From assembly GCF_000001735.4 (NCBI RefSeq), contig NC_003070.9, forward strand, positions 30,179,971 through 30,243,970: 64,000 bases of DNA, read 5' to 3'. The position numbers were made by a program, and so were the translations under genes. How positions within the stretch are numbered: position 1 is the first letter of the stretch; the number at the start of each line of letters is the position of its first letter. Shown here one piece after another: positions 37,362-47,992 of the stretch. Source of the stretch: Arabidopsis thaliana (taxonomy: Eukaryota; Streptophyta; Magnoliopsida; Brassicales; Brassicaceae). The notes beneath the pieces were generated by a model, which saw only the letters and a program-made list of their open reading frames with translations, had not been told where the DNA came from and ran no database searches.

Positions 37362-39814
37362 ATGGCGGTCGCAATATCTGGGAGTAGTTTGATATCGTCG
37401 ACTCTTCAGCATTATAATAATCGGATTTATATCCGAGATTATCCGATTCCGTGTCACTCTTCTAATCCAATTTGCAATTCTTTTAATTTCAAAAGACGTT
37501 CGTTCTCTCCTTCTTCCCCCAAATTTAACGACCATGTCGTTAACCCTTCCTCTTCTTATTTATCCTCCAAGCTTTCTCCAATTCGAACCCATTCCTCTTT
37601 CGCTGGTAAACGCCTCCAAATATAATCTCTTTTCTTTTCCTCGCTTCCTTCTAATTTTTGAGGTTTGCTTTTCTTTTCTTTTGATGATTGTTTGGCTATT
37701 TCGTAAATTTTATGCAAAATTGCTTTAGAATTTCCTCATGAGATTGTTTTATTACTCTCCTCGACGTTCTCTGGTTGTTTTGTTCTCTTGTTGTTGTTGT
37801 TGTTAAGGGTTTGATTGTTTCCATTGTGTTGGTTTGGCTCTGCAACTTCAGGTTTTCAGATTGTGACCTTCTTTTTTTAATTACGTGTGTAGCGTGTGGC
37901 TGCTCCTGGATTCAAGACAATTCAATGGTTCATGATTATGCTACAACAACTAATGGGACGTCCAAGCGTTGCTCGGCGTTACCAACAACAAACACAGTGG
38001 ATGTCTCTTCGGTGTCAGATCTTTTTGAATTCATATGCTCGGGTCCTCTCGTAAACAAGATTGGTATCACTCCTCAAAGAGTTGGCCAGTCTATTGACAA
38101 ATGGTTACTCTACGGCTCACAACTTTGTAGACTGTTTCAGCTTAATGAGCTTAAGCTTACAATTCCTCAGAAAGCTAGGCTATACCACTACTACATACCC
38201 GTTTTTATTTGGTGCGAAGATCAGATTGCTTTGCATAATTCCAAGTTTAAAGATGGAGATGATGTACCTCCTTTAGTGGTACTAAATATTGTTTTTTTTC
38301 TTCCCTTATGATAATCTCAAATCACTGATGGGTGGATCAATCTGATACATGTGTTTTGACGATGCAGATTGGATTTAGCGCTCCTCAAGGATGTGGCAAG
38401 ACTACACTTGTGTTTGCACTTGATTATCTTTTCAAGACAACAAAAAAGTACATTGCTCTGCTGCATCTTATATCTCATGTAACTATAGTGATTCTTATAC
38501 TAACATTGCAAGAATATCTCAGGAAGTCAGCGACGATATCCGTAGACGATTTTTACTTGACTGCAGAAGGCCAGGTAAGAGATATATTAAGATTATACTT
38601 GTAGTAACCTCTGTTGTCTAGACGTTCTCTCGTCTCCGTTTCTTAGCTTCCATTTGTTTTTGCAGGCTGAATTGAGAAAAAAGAATCCAGGAAATGCACT
38701 TCTAGAGGTAAATGCTCAACATTTTTATTTTCTGTATCTTTTCTTTAGTTTGAATCTATGGTCATGGTTACTTGTTTGTATTCAGTATCGTGGAAATGCA
38801 GGAAGTCATGATCTGAAACTTTCTGTTGAAACACTAGAAGCCCTGTCGAAACTGACCAAAGAAGGTTTGTTTCATCAATAAAGTTTTATTCTTAGGTTAC
38901 TATTTTCTTATTTACCATCTAAGTTTTTGGTCATTAACTGCAGGCTTAAAGATGAAGGTACCTAGGTACAATAAGGTGAGTCACAGCTTGATATAATCTT
39001 CTCTGCTTCATCACTTTGTATCATAAATGTCGAACGAAAACAGAGGAACCTGTTCTTAACTCCTCGATATATATTCTTATTTGGCTGCAGTCTGCCTATA
39101 GTGGGAGAGGTGACAGAGCCGATTCATCAACATGGCCTGAAGTTGAAGGACCTCTATCGGTTATTCTCTTTGAGGGATGGATGCTTGGTTTTAAGCCTCT
39201 TCCAGCTGACGTTGTTAAAGCAGTTGACCCACAGGTTATCTCAACTCCCGTAAAACCATTGAGTAGCAATACACAACCGATGTAACATCTTCTAATGAAT
39301 TAAGTCTGATCTTCTTTCTACAGCTGGAGGTTGTGAATAAGAACCTTGAAGCGTATTACGACGCATGGGACAAGTACATCGATGCTTGGGTCGTCATCAA
39401 AATCCAGGACCCAAGTTATGTATACCGGTGGCGTCTTCAGGTTTGTTTATCACATAACAAAACTAAACAGTTTTTAATGCGTTTCTTCTATACAAACACG
39501 GTTTTGTTTTTGGTATGAACAGGCGGAAATCGCCATGAGGCAGGATGGCCAAGCTGGGATGTCGGATGAGGAGGTATTGATACGTTTTGACTAATCAGTT
39601 GTCTTTTCTTGTGGTTAAAGAAACAATCACTGTTTTTTCTTAATGTTAAAAATATCTGTGTTTTTTTTAGGTGAATGACTTTGTGTCGCGGTATTTGCCG
39701 GCGTATAAGGCCTATCTTCCAACTCTTTACGCGGAAGGGCCAAGCGGCTCAGACCCAGACCGTGTCCTTGCGATAGATATCGATGAAGAAAGGAACCCGA
39801 TACTCGCAAACTAA
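37362..39814 (+). CDS. GLYK: D-glycerate 3-kinase (photorespiration), chloroplast
   Basis: Eleven exons, 37362-37605, 37893-38278, 38368-38447, 38523-38574, 38666-38707, 38786-38864, 38944-38975, 39091-39234, 39324-39440, 39523-39573 and 39671-39814, give 456 residues (AT1G80380). Exon 1 encodes a Ser/Asn/Pro-rich transit peptide (about 80 residues). The P-loop is APQGCGKT at 215-222, followed by SVDDFYLT. This class of glycerate kinase is related to uridine kinase/PRK-type P-loop kinases rather than to bacterial GK-I. It phosphorylates glycerate to 3-phosphoglycerate, the last step of the photorespiratory cycle. An in-frame ATG in exon 2 (37925, Met93) could start a cytosolic form. Confidence 0.97.
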
Positions 39815-40653
39815 TGCGATGCTGTCTCCATTGCCTTTATAGTATATCATCATTGTATGTAAAAGAGAGTAACATTACGTTCTTCTTCCTTCTATTTGAC
39901 ATTCTTTTTCCTACACTATACTTTCACATAAATACATATTCTTTTCTTGAATATTATTTTATTATTTTAATTGTGGTCAGTTGTATTTGTGTGAGATTTA
40001 ATGAAACAAGAAAATTTTGAGGATCGGATCATCAACATCATCGACTCAGGCAATTAAACACATTACAGAAAAAAAAAAAAGGAAATCTTTATGTGACCGT
40101 TCATGTGGAAAAAAAAAACAAGCTTATAAATAGTTACTCTCTCTCTCGCTTCTTCTAATTGCTTTCCTTATGAGAGAAATAAAACCTCTCTAATGATCCA
40201 AGTCGTGAAGAAGACGAAACTTTTGACCAATGACAAAAAAACAAGCTTCTCAGATCTCTGAAACGAGAACAAAATCGCGCTTTGATCATCGGCAATCACA
40301 CTACACTGAAGATGAACTGTGATGATATTGATAGGAGACGACAAGTCGAACGCAGTGTCGACAATGAATGAAGAAGACGACCAATTTCAGACGAGTTTCC
40401 AACAAAGACGCAAGCAACAATGGGCTTCCAATGGGCTTTTGATGAAAGGAAGAAGAAAGAAGCTTCTCAAATTTTCCAAGTGGGCTCACGGTGGGCTTCC
40501 AATGGGCTTTCTTTGCTACCAAATCCAACAAGGTATTACTTTCTTCATTCTTTTCTTTTGCTTCTTTTTTTTTTTTGCTAAGAATTGTTTTCTTTTCTTT
40601 ATAACTTATTTTAAGTAAAACCAAAACTAATTAGTACAAAACCTTCACTAAAA

Positions 40654-41138
40654 CATTACTATTTTAACACTTATTTTTATTTTATTTAAAAATGTTTTTA
40701 AAATTATATTTTTATATTACTATTAAAACTATAAGGTTTATTTTTTACAAGTGTTGAATTTTTAAATTTTGTGTAAATATTTGGACACAACATCCAAACC
40801 CTTAAGAGGTGTCATAGGTTCAATATGGTTTACACACTATTTAAATTTTTAACATTTTTTTTCTTTTATTTACAAATGTTTTTAAACTTGTATTTTTATA
40901 TTACTACTAAAACTATAAGGGTTTGTTTTTTATAAGTGTTAAATTTTTAAATTTTGTATATATATTTGGACACAACATGCAAACCCCTAAAAAGTGTCCT
41001 AGATTTAAAATGGTTTACACACTATTTAAACTTTTAACACTTGTTTTTTTTTTTAACAAATGTTTTTAAAATTCTATTTTTACATTACTACTAAAACTAT
41101 AAGTTTATTTTTGGATAAATGTTAAAATTTTAAATTTT
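40654..41138. repeat. 185-bp tandem repeat, about 2.6 copies
   Basis: Units run approximately 40654-40838, 40839-41023 and 41024-41138 (partial). The landmark TTGGACACAACAT recurs at 40781 and 40966, and TTTACACACTATTTAAA recurs with the same 185-bp period. Units are about 85-90% alike by eye and very AT-rich. Confidence 0.85.
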
Positions 41139-41147
41139 CAAATGGCA

Positions 41148-41443
41148 CTTCGTTTATTGATAATAGATGTTTCCGCCATGTAATCAATAACAATAAGATA
41201 TATACAGAGTGCTAGAGAAAAATGTTACAAGAAAGAAATCCGCTTTTATATTACGATCTCTAGGATAATTTAATGTCAATCTCAAGTATTCAATTCCATT
41301 TTTAGTTCTTCGTTTATTGATATTCCTGCATGTAATCAATAACAGTAAGGTCTACGAGTGCTAGAGAAAAATGTTACAAGACCTAGCATTCTTACAAAAA
41401 AAAAAATCCGCTTTTATATTACGATCTCTAGGATCATTTAATG
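41148..41443. repeat. Tandem duplication, period about 160-168 bp
   Basis: Two copies, about 41148-41275 and 41308-41443. Shared blocks are CTTCGTTTATTGAT, GTGCTAGAGAAAAATGTTAC and CGCTTTTATATTACGATCTC. The offset grows from 160 to 168 bp through small insertions. It abuts the 185-bp repeat but is unrelated to it. Confidence 0.85.
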
Positions 41444-41809
41444 CACAAATTCGAATGCATAAAAATGAAACGTGTAATTTTTTTAAAAAAAACATATTAA
41501 AACTTTGAGCATCCCGTCTTGTCGAGTGTCGATGTCGTCATGCCCGGATCGTGGTGGTCGGCACTGATGCTTAAAAGTGGTTTGTAATTATTGAATTAAA
41601 AAAAAAAAAAGTAAAATCATTTAAACAATAGTAGTACATTACATACAAAATCCACGGCCAAAAAAGGTTTGAAATTACATATATAGCATATTGCAATTCA
41701 AAAATGCAATTGTATACATCTCTACAGTATTTAATGCATTTGTGATCATAATCTTATATAGCCTTTCGAAGATCCGATGCGTTTACGTTGTGGGAAGCAG
41801 AATAGAGAC

Positions 41810-42732
41810 CTATAATCCAATAGCATCTCCGGTTTTCATTAACCTCATACGTTTGCAAGATTCCACAAACATCCTACACAAATTAAATATCATCAATCCC
41901 AAGAAAATTTAGTTTCCTTCACAGCAGAATAATACAGTAATTCTAGTTTTGATATGAATGTAAGTAACAAAATAGTACAGAAATTCTAGTTTTGAATAAA
42001 AAAGGAAAAGTACGTAAAAGCAACACAAAGGGTAATTCCGAGAACTCACATCCACGGCACATCTCCGACTAACATCAAGTCACCGTCCTTATCCTCGTAA
42101 GTAGCAACAAACTCTCCCTTCCTCTCCAACTCTGTCACTCTACCTACCACCATCCAAAACCCCAAGTGTAAGTAAATTTACCATAATATCCTTCACTTCG
42201 TCAGTCCATCCAAACACATCAAAATCTTTATTTTTTCCTACTTATCTCGATCACTTACATATTGTTATTATCCCCTGAAACATGTTTTCTAGAGCGGTGA
42301 AAAGCTGTCCATAGCAATCGTACATCCCAAGATCAACCTTTCTGAGATAGGCCGCACCATCCAACGCCACTTTCACGTATTTCCGCCTCACTGTTTTCCT
42401 CGCTGTCGCTACCGGCGGCCAGCCCACCAACTGGTCACTAAAACCACAATAAATTAAGAAGATCAATCAAACATGCATATGACCTATATGAACGATAAAT
42501 GAAATTAATATAATATATATATGCCGTACTTAGTGACCATGCTTGAGATATAATTGTTCTCGTGTGCTTCCCCGAGTTTTAAATCAACGGTCTCGAGGAA
42601 TCTACGTTTGTTCCCGAACTTTTTTGGACCTTCCGATGCATTTGTCGGAGTGCCAGGCAAAGCTAGGGTCAGCTCAGTTCCTCCAAGATCACCGGAATCC
42701 GGCCAAACCCTAACGTATTCCTCCGGTGACAT
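41810..42732 (-). CDS. IAA15: Aux/IAA auxin-response repressor IAA15
   Basis: Four exons on the minus strand, 42732-42530, 42437-42259, 42143-42050 and 41873-41810, give 179 residues (AT1G80390). Domain I has the EAR-type LTLAL at 21-25, which recruits TOPLESS co-repressors. Domain II has the TIR1/AFB degron GWPPV at 73-77. Domains III/IV (PB1) run from [17 protein letters not shown] to [18 protein letters not shown]. The protein represses ARF transcription factors until auxin triggers its ubiquitination. All four domains are intact and all splice sites are consensus, so there is no sign of pseudogenisation. Confidence 0.96.
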
Positions 42733-42848
42733 TAATATCTTAATCTATTTATGAAAGTTAGTTAACAACAAAAGTGCGGAAAGTGATGAGACAATGTGGC
42801 ACTAACTTTTGGCTTGAGTGTGTGAGACTCTCGAGGTTTCCAACTTTG

Positions 42849-42856
42849 TATTTATA
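42849..42856 (-). promoter_or_regulatory. TATA box of IAA15
   Basis: TATAAATA on the minus strand, 117 bp before the IAA15 ATG. Confidence 0.6.
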
Positions 42857-43101
42857 GTCGATCTATACTTGTCAGCTAAAAAACTAGTGAACCCTACCTA
42901 TAATGACACGTTTTCCTGTAACTGGCGGTTTTTATATCTCCACGAAAGCAAGTGAACAGTTTGGTGATTAGCTTCTACTTCGTGTGGTGTGGGCTCATTT
43001 ATAGTTATAGCCACTTAGCATCTTCTAAACTGTCATTAGTGGATGTAATTGCATGTGTACGGATATCTTTTCAGTTTTAATTTCTATTAGCCTGGTATCA
43101 A

Positions 43102-43163
43102 AAGAAGAAGAAGAAGAAGAAATCACTGTCAACTAAAAAAGAAGAAAGAAGAAGAAGAAATCA
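43102..43163. repeat. Duplicated GAA tract
   Basis: Two AGAAGAAGAAGAAATCA-type tracts separated by about 20 bp, suggesting a small local duplication of a GAA microsatellite in the IAA15 upstream region. Confidence 0.75.
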
Positions 43164-45893
43164 GCCCTGATCTTTAAGCTCCCACGTCACGACTGATGGG
43201 TTCGATTAAGGAGAAAAATATATAATTTGATTATATTATCCACTAGCATTCACAAAACGAGAAAAATATATATTCTAAATACCATTATTTACTTTCTAAA
43301 TAGAGTTGAAAATATCATTTTAATCGCATTCATGTTACCTTTGCTTATAATCGTTGGAAAATATAATAAACTTTATTCCCATATATATTTGTTTGTGTTT
43401 GTCAACTTCAGTCCAATAATTTAACATTAGACCAAAAAAAAAAAACTTCAGTCCAATATATTCTTCGGGAGAGATCTTCAATAGTGTTCCTTTTGTCTAC
43501 ACTTTGTTGTCGCTTTACTCCTTTAAATTATCATTCCAACTAACTTTTTCTTGGTAAAAAAGTTTCACCATTATATATGTACATCAACTTTCACTGTCGT
43601 CGGTCGAAAACAAATCATGGTCTAACAATATATTCCTAATTATCTATCATCGTACACTACACACTAATTAGGTACAATACTTCTTCATTAGTTTAATCTT
43701 TCACCGAATATCAGAAGAAATCCCAACTAATATGCGTGTGGATCTTGTAAACAATGAAAAGAATGTTCCCACCAAAAAAACAATGTGAACAGAACTAAAT
43801 GTTGAAACTTCTACTTCAAAATTGAAATAAAATCTAAAATAAAATATATAATGAACATCAATCATTGTATAAAAGCGATTAAAAGTTTCATGATTTGGGA
43901 TAAAAAAAGTTAGAGATAGATAACTATCCCTTTTTTAGTGAACAAGTATAAAGTTTTTACTGAAAAGTTTTTCAGTGTCCGGTATTAATTTCATATTAGT
44001 CATATTATTTACATGCAATATGAAATGAGATGTCAAAAAAGTTTAGACAAAGGAAAAGAGCAGAACATTAATTACAGCAGCGTAGGGTCACATGCGTAAG
44101 TCACGTGACTCTGTTTTTCGTTGGGGAACATAGAATCATAAATGATTTTTTCGATGGTTCACGACACTATTCTTAGACCAATAAGGGCAATAAGAGTTAA
44201 ACCAGGGGCTAATAGGTCCTACTGGCGACACATAGACGAATTTACCGGTTTCGATTACAAACCCGTGACCGGTAATTCCGGTCAGCCATTGTTTTCTAAG
44301 TTTGTTTTCTTTCGTTATAATGCGCATGGAATGAAACAGTCGTATAATTCATTTAACTCGACTCGTAACAAAATATGTGAGATAATAATAAGAAGTACAT
44401 AAATTTGGTAGCTAGTATTTAATGTTAATTGATACTTTTTGTCTCAAATAATCGAAACTGCTTTTAGGCTCTAGAAAACTGATATTGATGTCTTGGACAT
44501 TTACTTGGGTATAATAAATTGCGATAACATAATAGAGCGGTCCGAGACTTAGAGAATTACGAAACCAGTAAATTCTATACAGATTGTTTATCCAATTAAG
44601 CCCAAACCAATCCAGGTTTCCTACAGTGGGTCAAGAATACATCATGGCAGATTTGATACATCATAATGCCATTATGGTATCAAGCCCAAAATAAGCCCAG
44701 TTATTTTTTCTTTCTTTTGTTGTCATTCCATAAAAATCTACATAACGGAATCCAGAATTTGATTAAGATCTTATTCCGTTATGTTCCAGATAATTAGAGT
44801 GTCATATCTCTATAATGAACTTCATATTAAATTTCTTTGTCTTAACATGCATTAGAAAAAAGGGTTTAAAACTCTATTAAGAACTAAATATATCAATAAC
44901 ATTTACAGTATAATTTTAAAATTTAGAATGACAAAAGAAACATTATAGAATTTTAAGAAATGATTTGGGAATAGACAAATCAATAAACCTCAGACTATTA
45001 TGAGATTTGTTTTTGTCTGGAAGGAAATTGCTTAATCAGGTAATAAACTCAACAAAGCACCTTCTAAACAAGGAGTCATCCACGACCGTCCGATCAGATT
45101 AGTACATAGAAACCCTTAAGATCCAACGGTTAAAGATTTAAGACAGAAGGACGAAATCTGTAATCATGAGTTTAGTAAAAAACTAATAAATCAATCAGTC
45201 TTCTCCCTATTTACTGCAACTCTGCGAAAGCTGCAAAAATAAAATCAGCCGATTCCTATTTTTTTATTTGTCTTCCTGTGAAGAATGAAAAAGAAGAAGA
45301 GTACAACAAGTACTAAGAAGACGAAGAAGGTTTCAACAATAGCTTATTCGCAGCTTTTCCAATTCTGGTAAAAAGGCTTCATTACCATTTTATCGTCTAC
45401 TCTTCTTCTTCTTCCTGTTTTCGATCTTCTGTCTTTTTCGGTAATTTCCGAATTTGTGTTTCAAGACCGTATCATCTTATGCTACGATTGAATTTGTTGG
45501 AATTCCAGTTTTGGGTTCTTCACCAAGCTCAGAATTTCAAACTGTCAGAATTGTTTGAAAGAGTCAAACTTGAACTGGGATTTTTTTTGACTTAGGGTTC
45601 GTCAGATGTTGGATTTGTTAATCCTTGCAGAGTCGTTTAAGGGGTTTACAAAATGCTTTATTTATAATCCTAAAAGCTATCTACTTTCTGATTTTTTTCC
45701 CCCAGTTCTTGGTTTGAATTCTAAAGCTGTTTCCTGTGCTATAACAGGTGAGTGTTTCGCACTACATTGCTCTTGCTCTACTGGAGATTGCGGTTGTGTG
45801 TTACGAGAGCTAGAGTTGAATTTGCTTTGGTCAACACAATGGGGACTTGTGGTTGCTGACTTTTGTGATTTTCAGTTTTCTACTTGGATTTAG

Positions 45894-47390
45894 ATGGATG
45901 TTTCTTCCATTGTGCGAAATACAACCCTAACTGATCAAGATCCTTTGTTAATGGACCACGGTAACCGCGAGCACATCGTTGACATTACAAGCAATGACGA
46001 GGAGGACTCTTCATCAAGATCTTCTCTCGATGAGCTTACTCCTCAAGGTAACTCACATCAAGGTGAAGAGACAGTATTATCATCATCAAATGCTACACAA
46101 CAACACCCAACTCATCCATCTCCTCCTCAGCAAAGACCAACTTCTTCTAGGAGAGGAGATAACGGGAATGGTCGCCGTACTAGGAGTCCATTGAATTCTG
46201 GCCTCTGGATCTCAGTTGAGTTAGTTGTCACTGTCGCTCAGATTGTTGCAGCCATTGTAGTTATGGTTCTGGCTAAAGATGAACATCCTGAAGCGCCATT
46301 ATTTACTTGGGTTATTGGATATACTTGTGGCTGTCTAGCCACTCTCCCTATTCTCTATTGGCGTTTTCGCACTTATAATCGAGCTACAGGGCAAGACTCT
46401 TCACAACGTGCTACCTCTTCTCAAGGCAATAGTGAGTCCACACCATATACAGCAGTCTCAGTTGCTCAAGCAGCAGATGAAGAAAATAGCACTGGCGTGA
46501 GTGCAGCACCTAGAAACAATCAAGTTGGGGAAAGCTTAAGAACAAGGTAAGTCTAATTACTTTGTTTGGCCTCAATTAATTTGGGTTGGTTAGTTAACAA
46601 TTGTTAATGACTGGCAGGCTCAACGGGCTAGTGGACCACTTCAAGATGGCGATTGATTGTTTCTTTGCGGTGTGGTTTGTTGTGGGGAATGTATGGATAT
46701 TTGGAGGTCACTCATCTCCTTCTGATTCTCCTAAACTGTACAGGTACACGCCTTCGACTTCATCCGCTATTATGTCCCAATGAGGAACTGAAATTCTAAC
46801 ACTCATGTTTTTCTTGCAGGTTATGCATAGCGTTCCTTACTTTCAGTTGCATTGGATATGCAATGCCATTCATACTATGTGCAACCATATGTTGTTGTTT
46901 GCCTTGCTTAATCTCGGTTCTCGGATTTCGAGAGAACTTCTCACAAACTAGAGGAGCCACTGCCGAGGCCATCAACGCATTGCCTGTCTACAGGTTCAAA
47001 TCAAAAAGTAGAAATGATTTGGAGTTTTCAGAAGAAGGTGAAGGTGGATTTCTTCTCTTGGGGTCTCAGAAGAAACGTCTTATATCAGGCGAGGATGCCG
47101 TAAGTCAATACCCTTAGTTCCGCCATGAATTCATTTGAATTAGTTGGTTAATACAATTGTGTACAGAAGTTCAGTGCAACTGTTAACTATTGTCTGCATT
47201 TCTTGGATAAATATTGGTTTTGCAGAGCTGTTGCATCTGCTTGACTAGATATGGAGACGACGAACAAGTTAGAGAGCTGCCATGCTCACATGTCTTCCAT
47301 GTAGACTGTGTAGACAAATGGCTTAAAATCAATGCGACTTGCCCTCTCTGCAAAAATGAGGTTGGAGAAAGCAGCAGTGCTTCCTCATAG
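45894..47390 (+). CDS. Membrane RING-H2 zinc-finger protein (probable E3 ubiquitin ligase)
   Basis: Four exons, 45894-46546, 46618-46743, 46820-47099 and 47226-47390, give 407 residues (AT1G80400). An N-terminal Ser/Gln/Pro-rich hydrophilic region of ~100 residues is followed by hydrophobic segments: SVELVVTVAQIVAAIVVMVL, the next one near 140, FFAVWFVVGNVWIFGG, and a Cys-rich helix (LCATICCCLPCLISVLG). The C-terminal RING-H2 uses Cys355, Cys358, Cys373, His375, His378, Cys381, Cys392 and Cys395. The order of a multi-pass membrane domain then a C-terminal RING matches a small plant family of uncharacterised E3 ligases. The substrate and organelle are unknown. An in-frame stop lies directly before the ATG, which supports the start. 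Confidence 0.93.
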
Positions 47391-47992
47391 ACAAAAGCTG
47401 AGTTGATCGCAACTGTTTGGAATTTGGGATCCATAGTCTGTGACGTGTATAGACTTAAGACTTGTATAGTTGAGATGTTGTTTATTCATTTTGTCTTTCC
47501 AAATCAATAAATTTCGAAATAAAGTTGTTATGTATATGAGAGAACTATATAAGAAAAAGATGTAACGTCTCACTCAAAGGTAGGCTCGTCAAATCAAAAT
47601 TTTCCAGAGATGTCAAGAAGCTTAAACATTGTAATGGAGAAAATAAATAATGTGGAGAAACCGAAAAAAGAAGGAGATAAAAGGGTACAACATCAGAGAA
47701 ATCCTCTTTAAAGTGTGGAGAGAACAAAACGAAAAAAAACAAGAAAAAAAAAAAGACAAGACCCCTCTCTTTTTTTGTGGCATTGTTCTTCAAACTTGAA
47801 ACCCAGCCTTATATAGAAAAACAATTATACACATTTGGCATGTTACAACTCCAAAACATTTTCTGATCCACACACCTCGGGGAAAGATTCATTAAATCTC
47901 AAGTTTGATCCGGGTCTGTAGGAACAGATCTTCCATCTTCTGTAAATTATCTCCTGGGTTGATTTGCTTCTTATTGATAGCTAAGAGGGTTT
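47391..47992. other. Convergent spacer between the RING gene and NAA15
   Basis: Two converging 3'UTRs. No ORF or repeat of interest beyond poly-A/T runs. Confidence 0.7.

Larger units (their letters stand above)
39815..41809. other. Convergent spacer between GLYK and IAA15, repeat-rich
   Basis: GLYK 3'UTR, then a promoter-like stretch near 40120 (GCTTATAAATAG) leading into a short non-conserved ORF, then two adjoining tandem-repeat blocks (40654-41138 and 41148-41443). No intact gene is supported. Confidence 0.65.
42733..45893. other. Divergent intergenic region, IAA15 to RING protein
   Basis: IAA15 promoter (TATA box at 42849), a GAA-repeat pair at 43102-43163, then AT-rich DNA. A GC-richer patch at 44130-44300 is open for 86 codons but I recognise nothing in it. 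The RING gene leader lies after about 45200, with a possible leader intron ending near 45750. Confidence 0.6.

Noticed and set aside
37775..37892. N-terminal part of a 178-codon ORF starting in GLYK intron 1
   Set aside because: The hydrophobic N-terminus is intronic sequence. The frame is open only because the intron happens to be open before exon 2; Met93 is the plausible alternative start.
40301..40624. Overlapping ORFs of about 100 codons on both strands
   Set aside because: Low-complexity tails (poly-Lys/poly-Phe) from A/T runs; neither looks like a protein.
44142..44402. 86-codon ORF between IAA15 and the RING gene
   Set aside because: No recognisable domain, no promoter and no splice support; kept only as a GC-richer patch.
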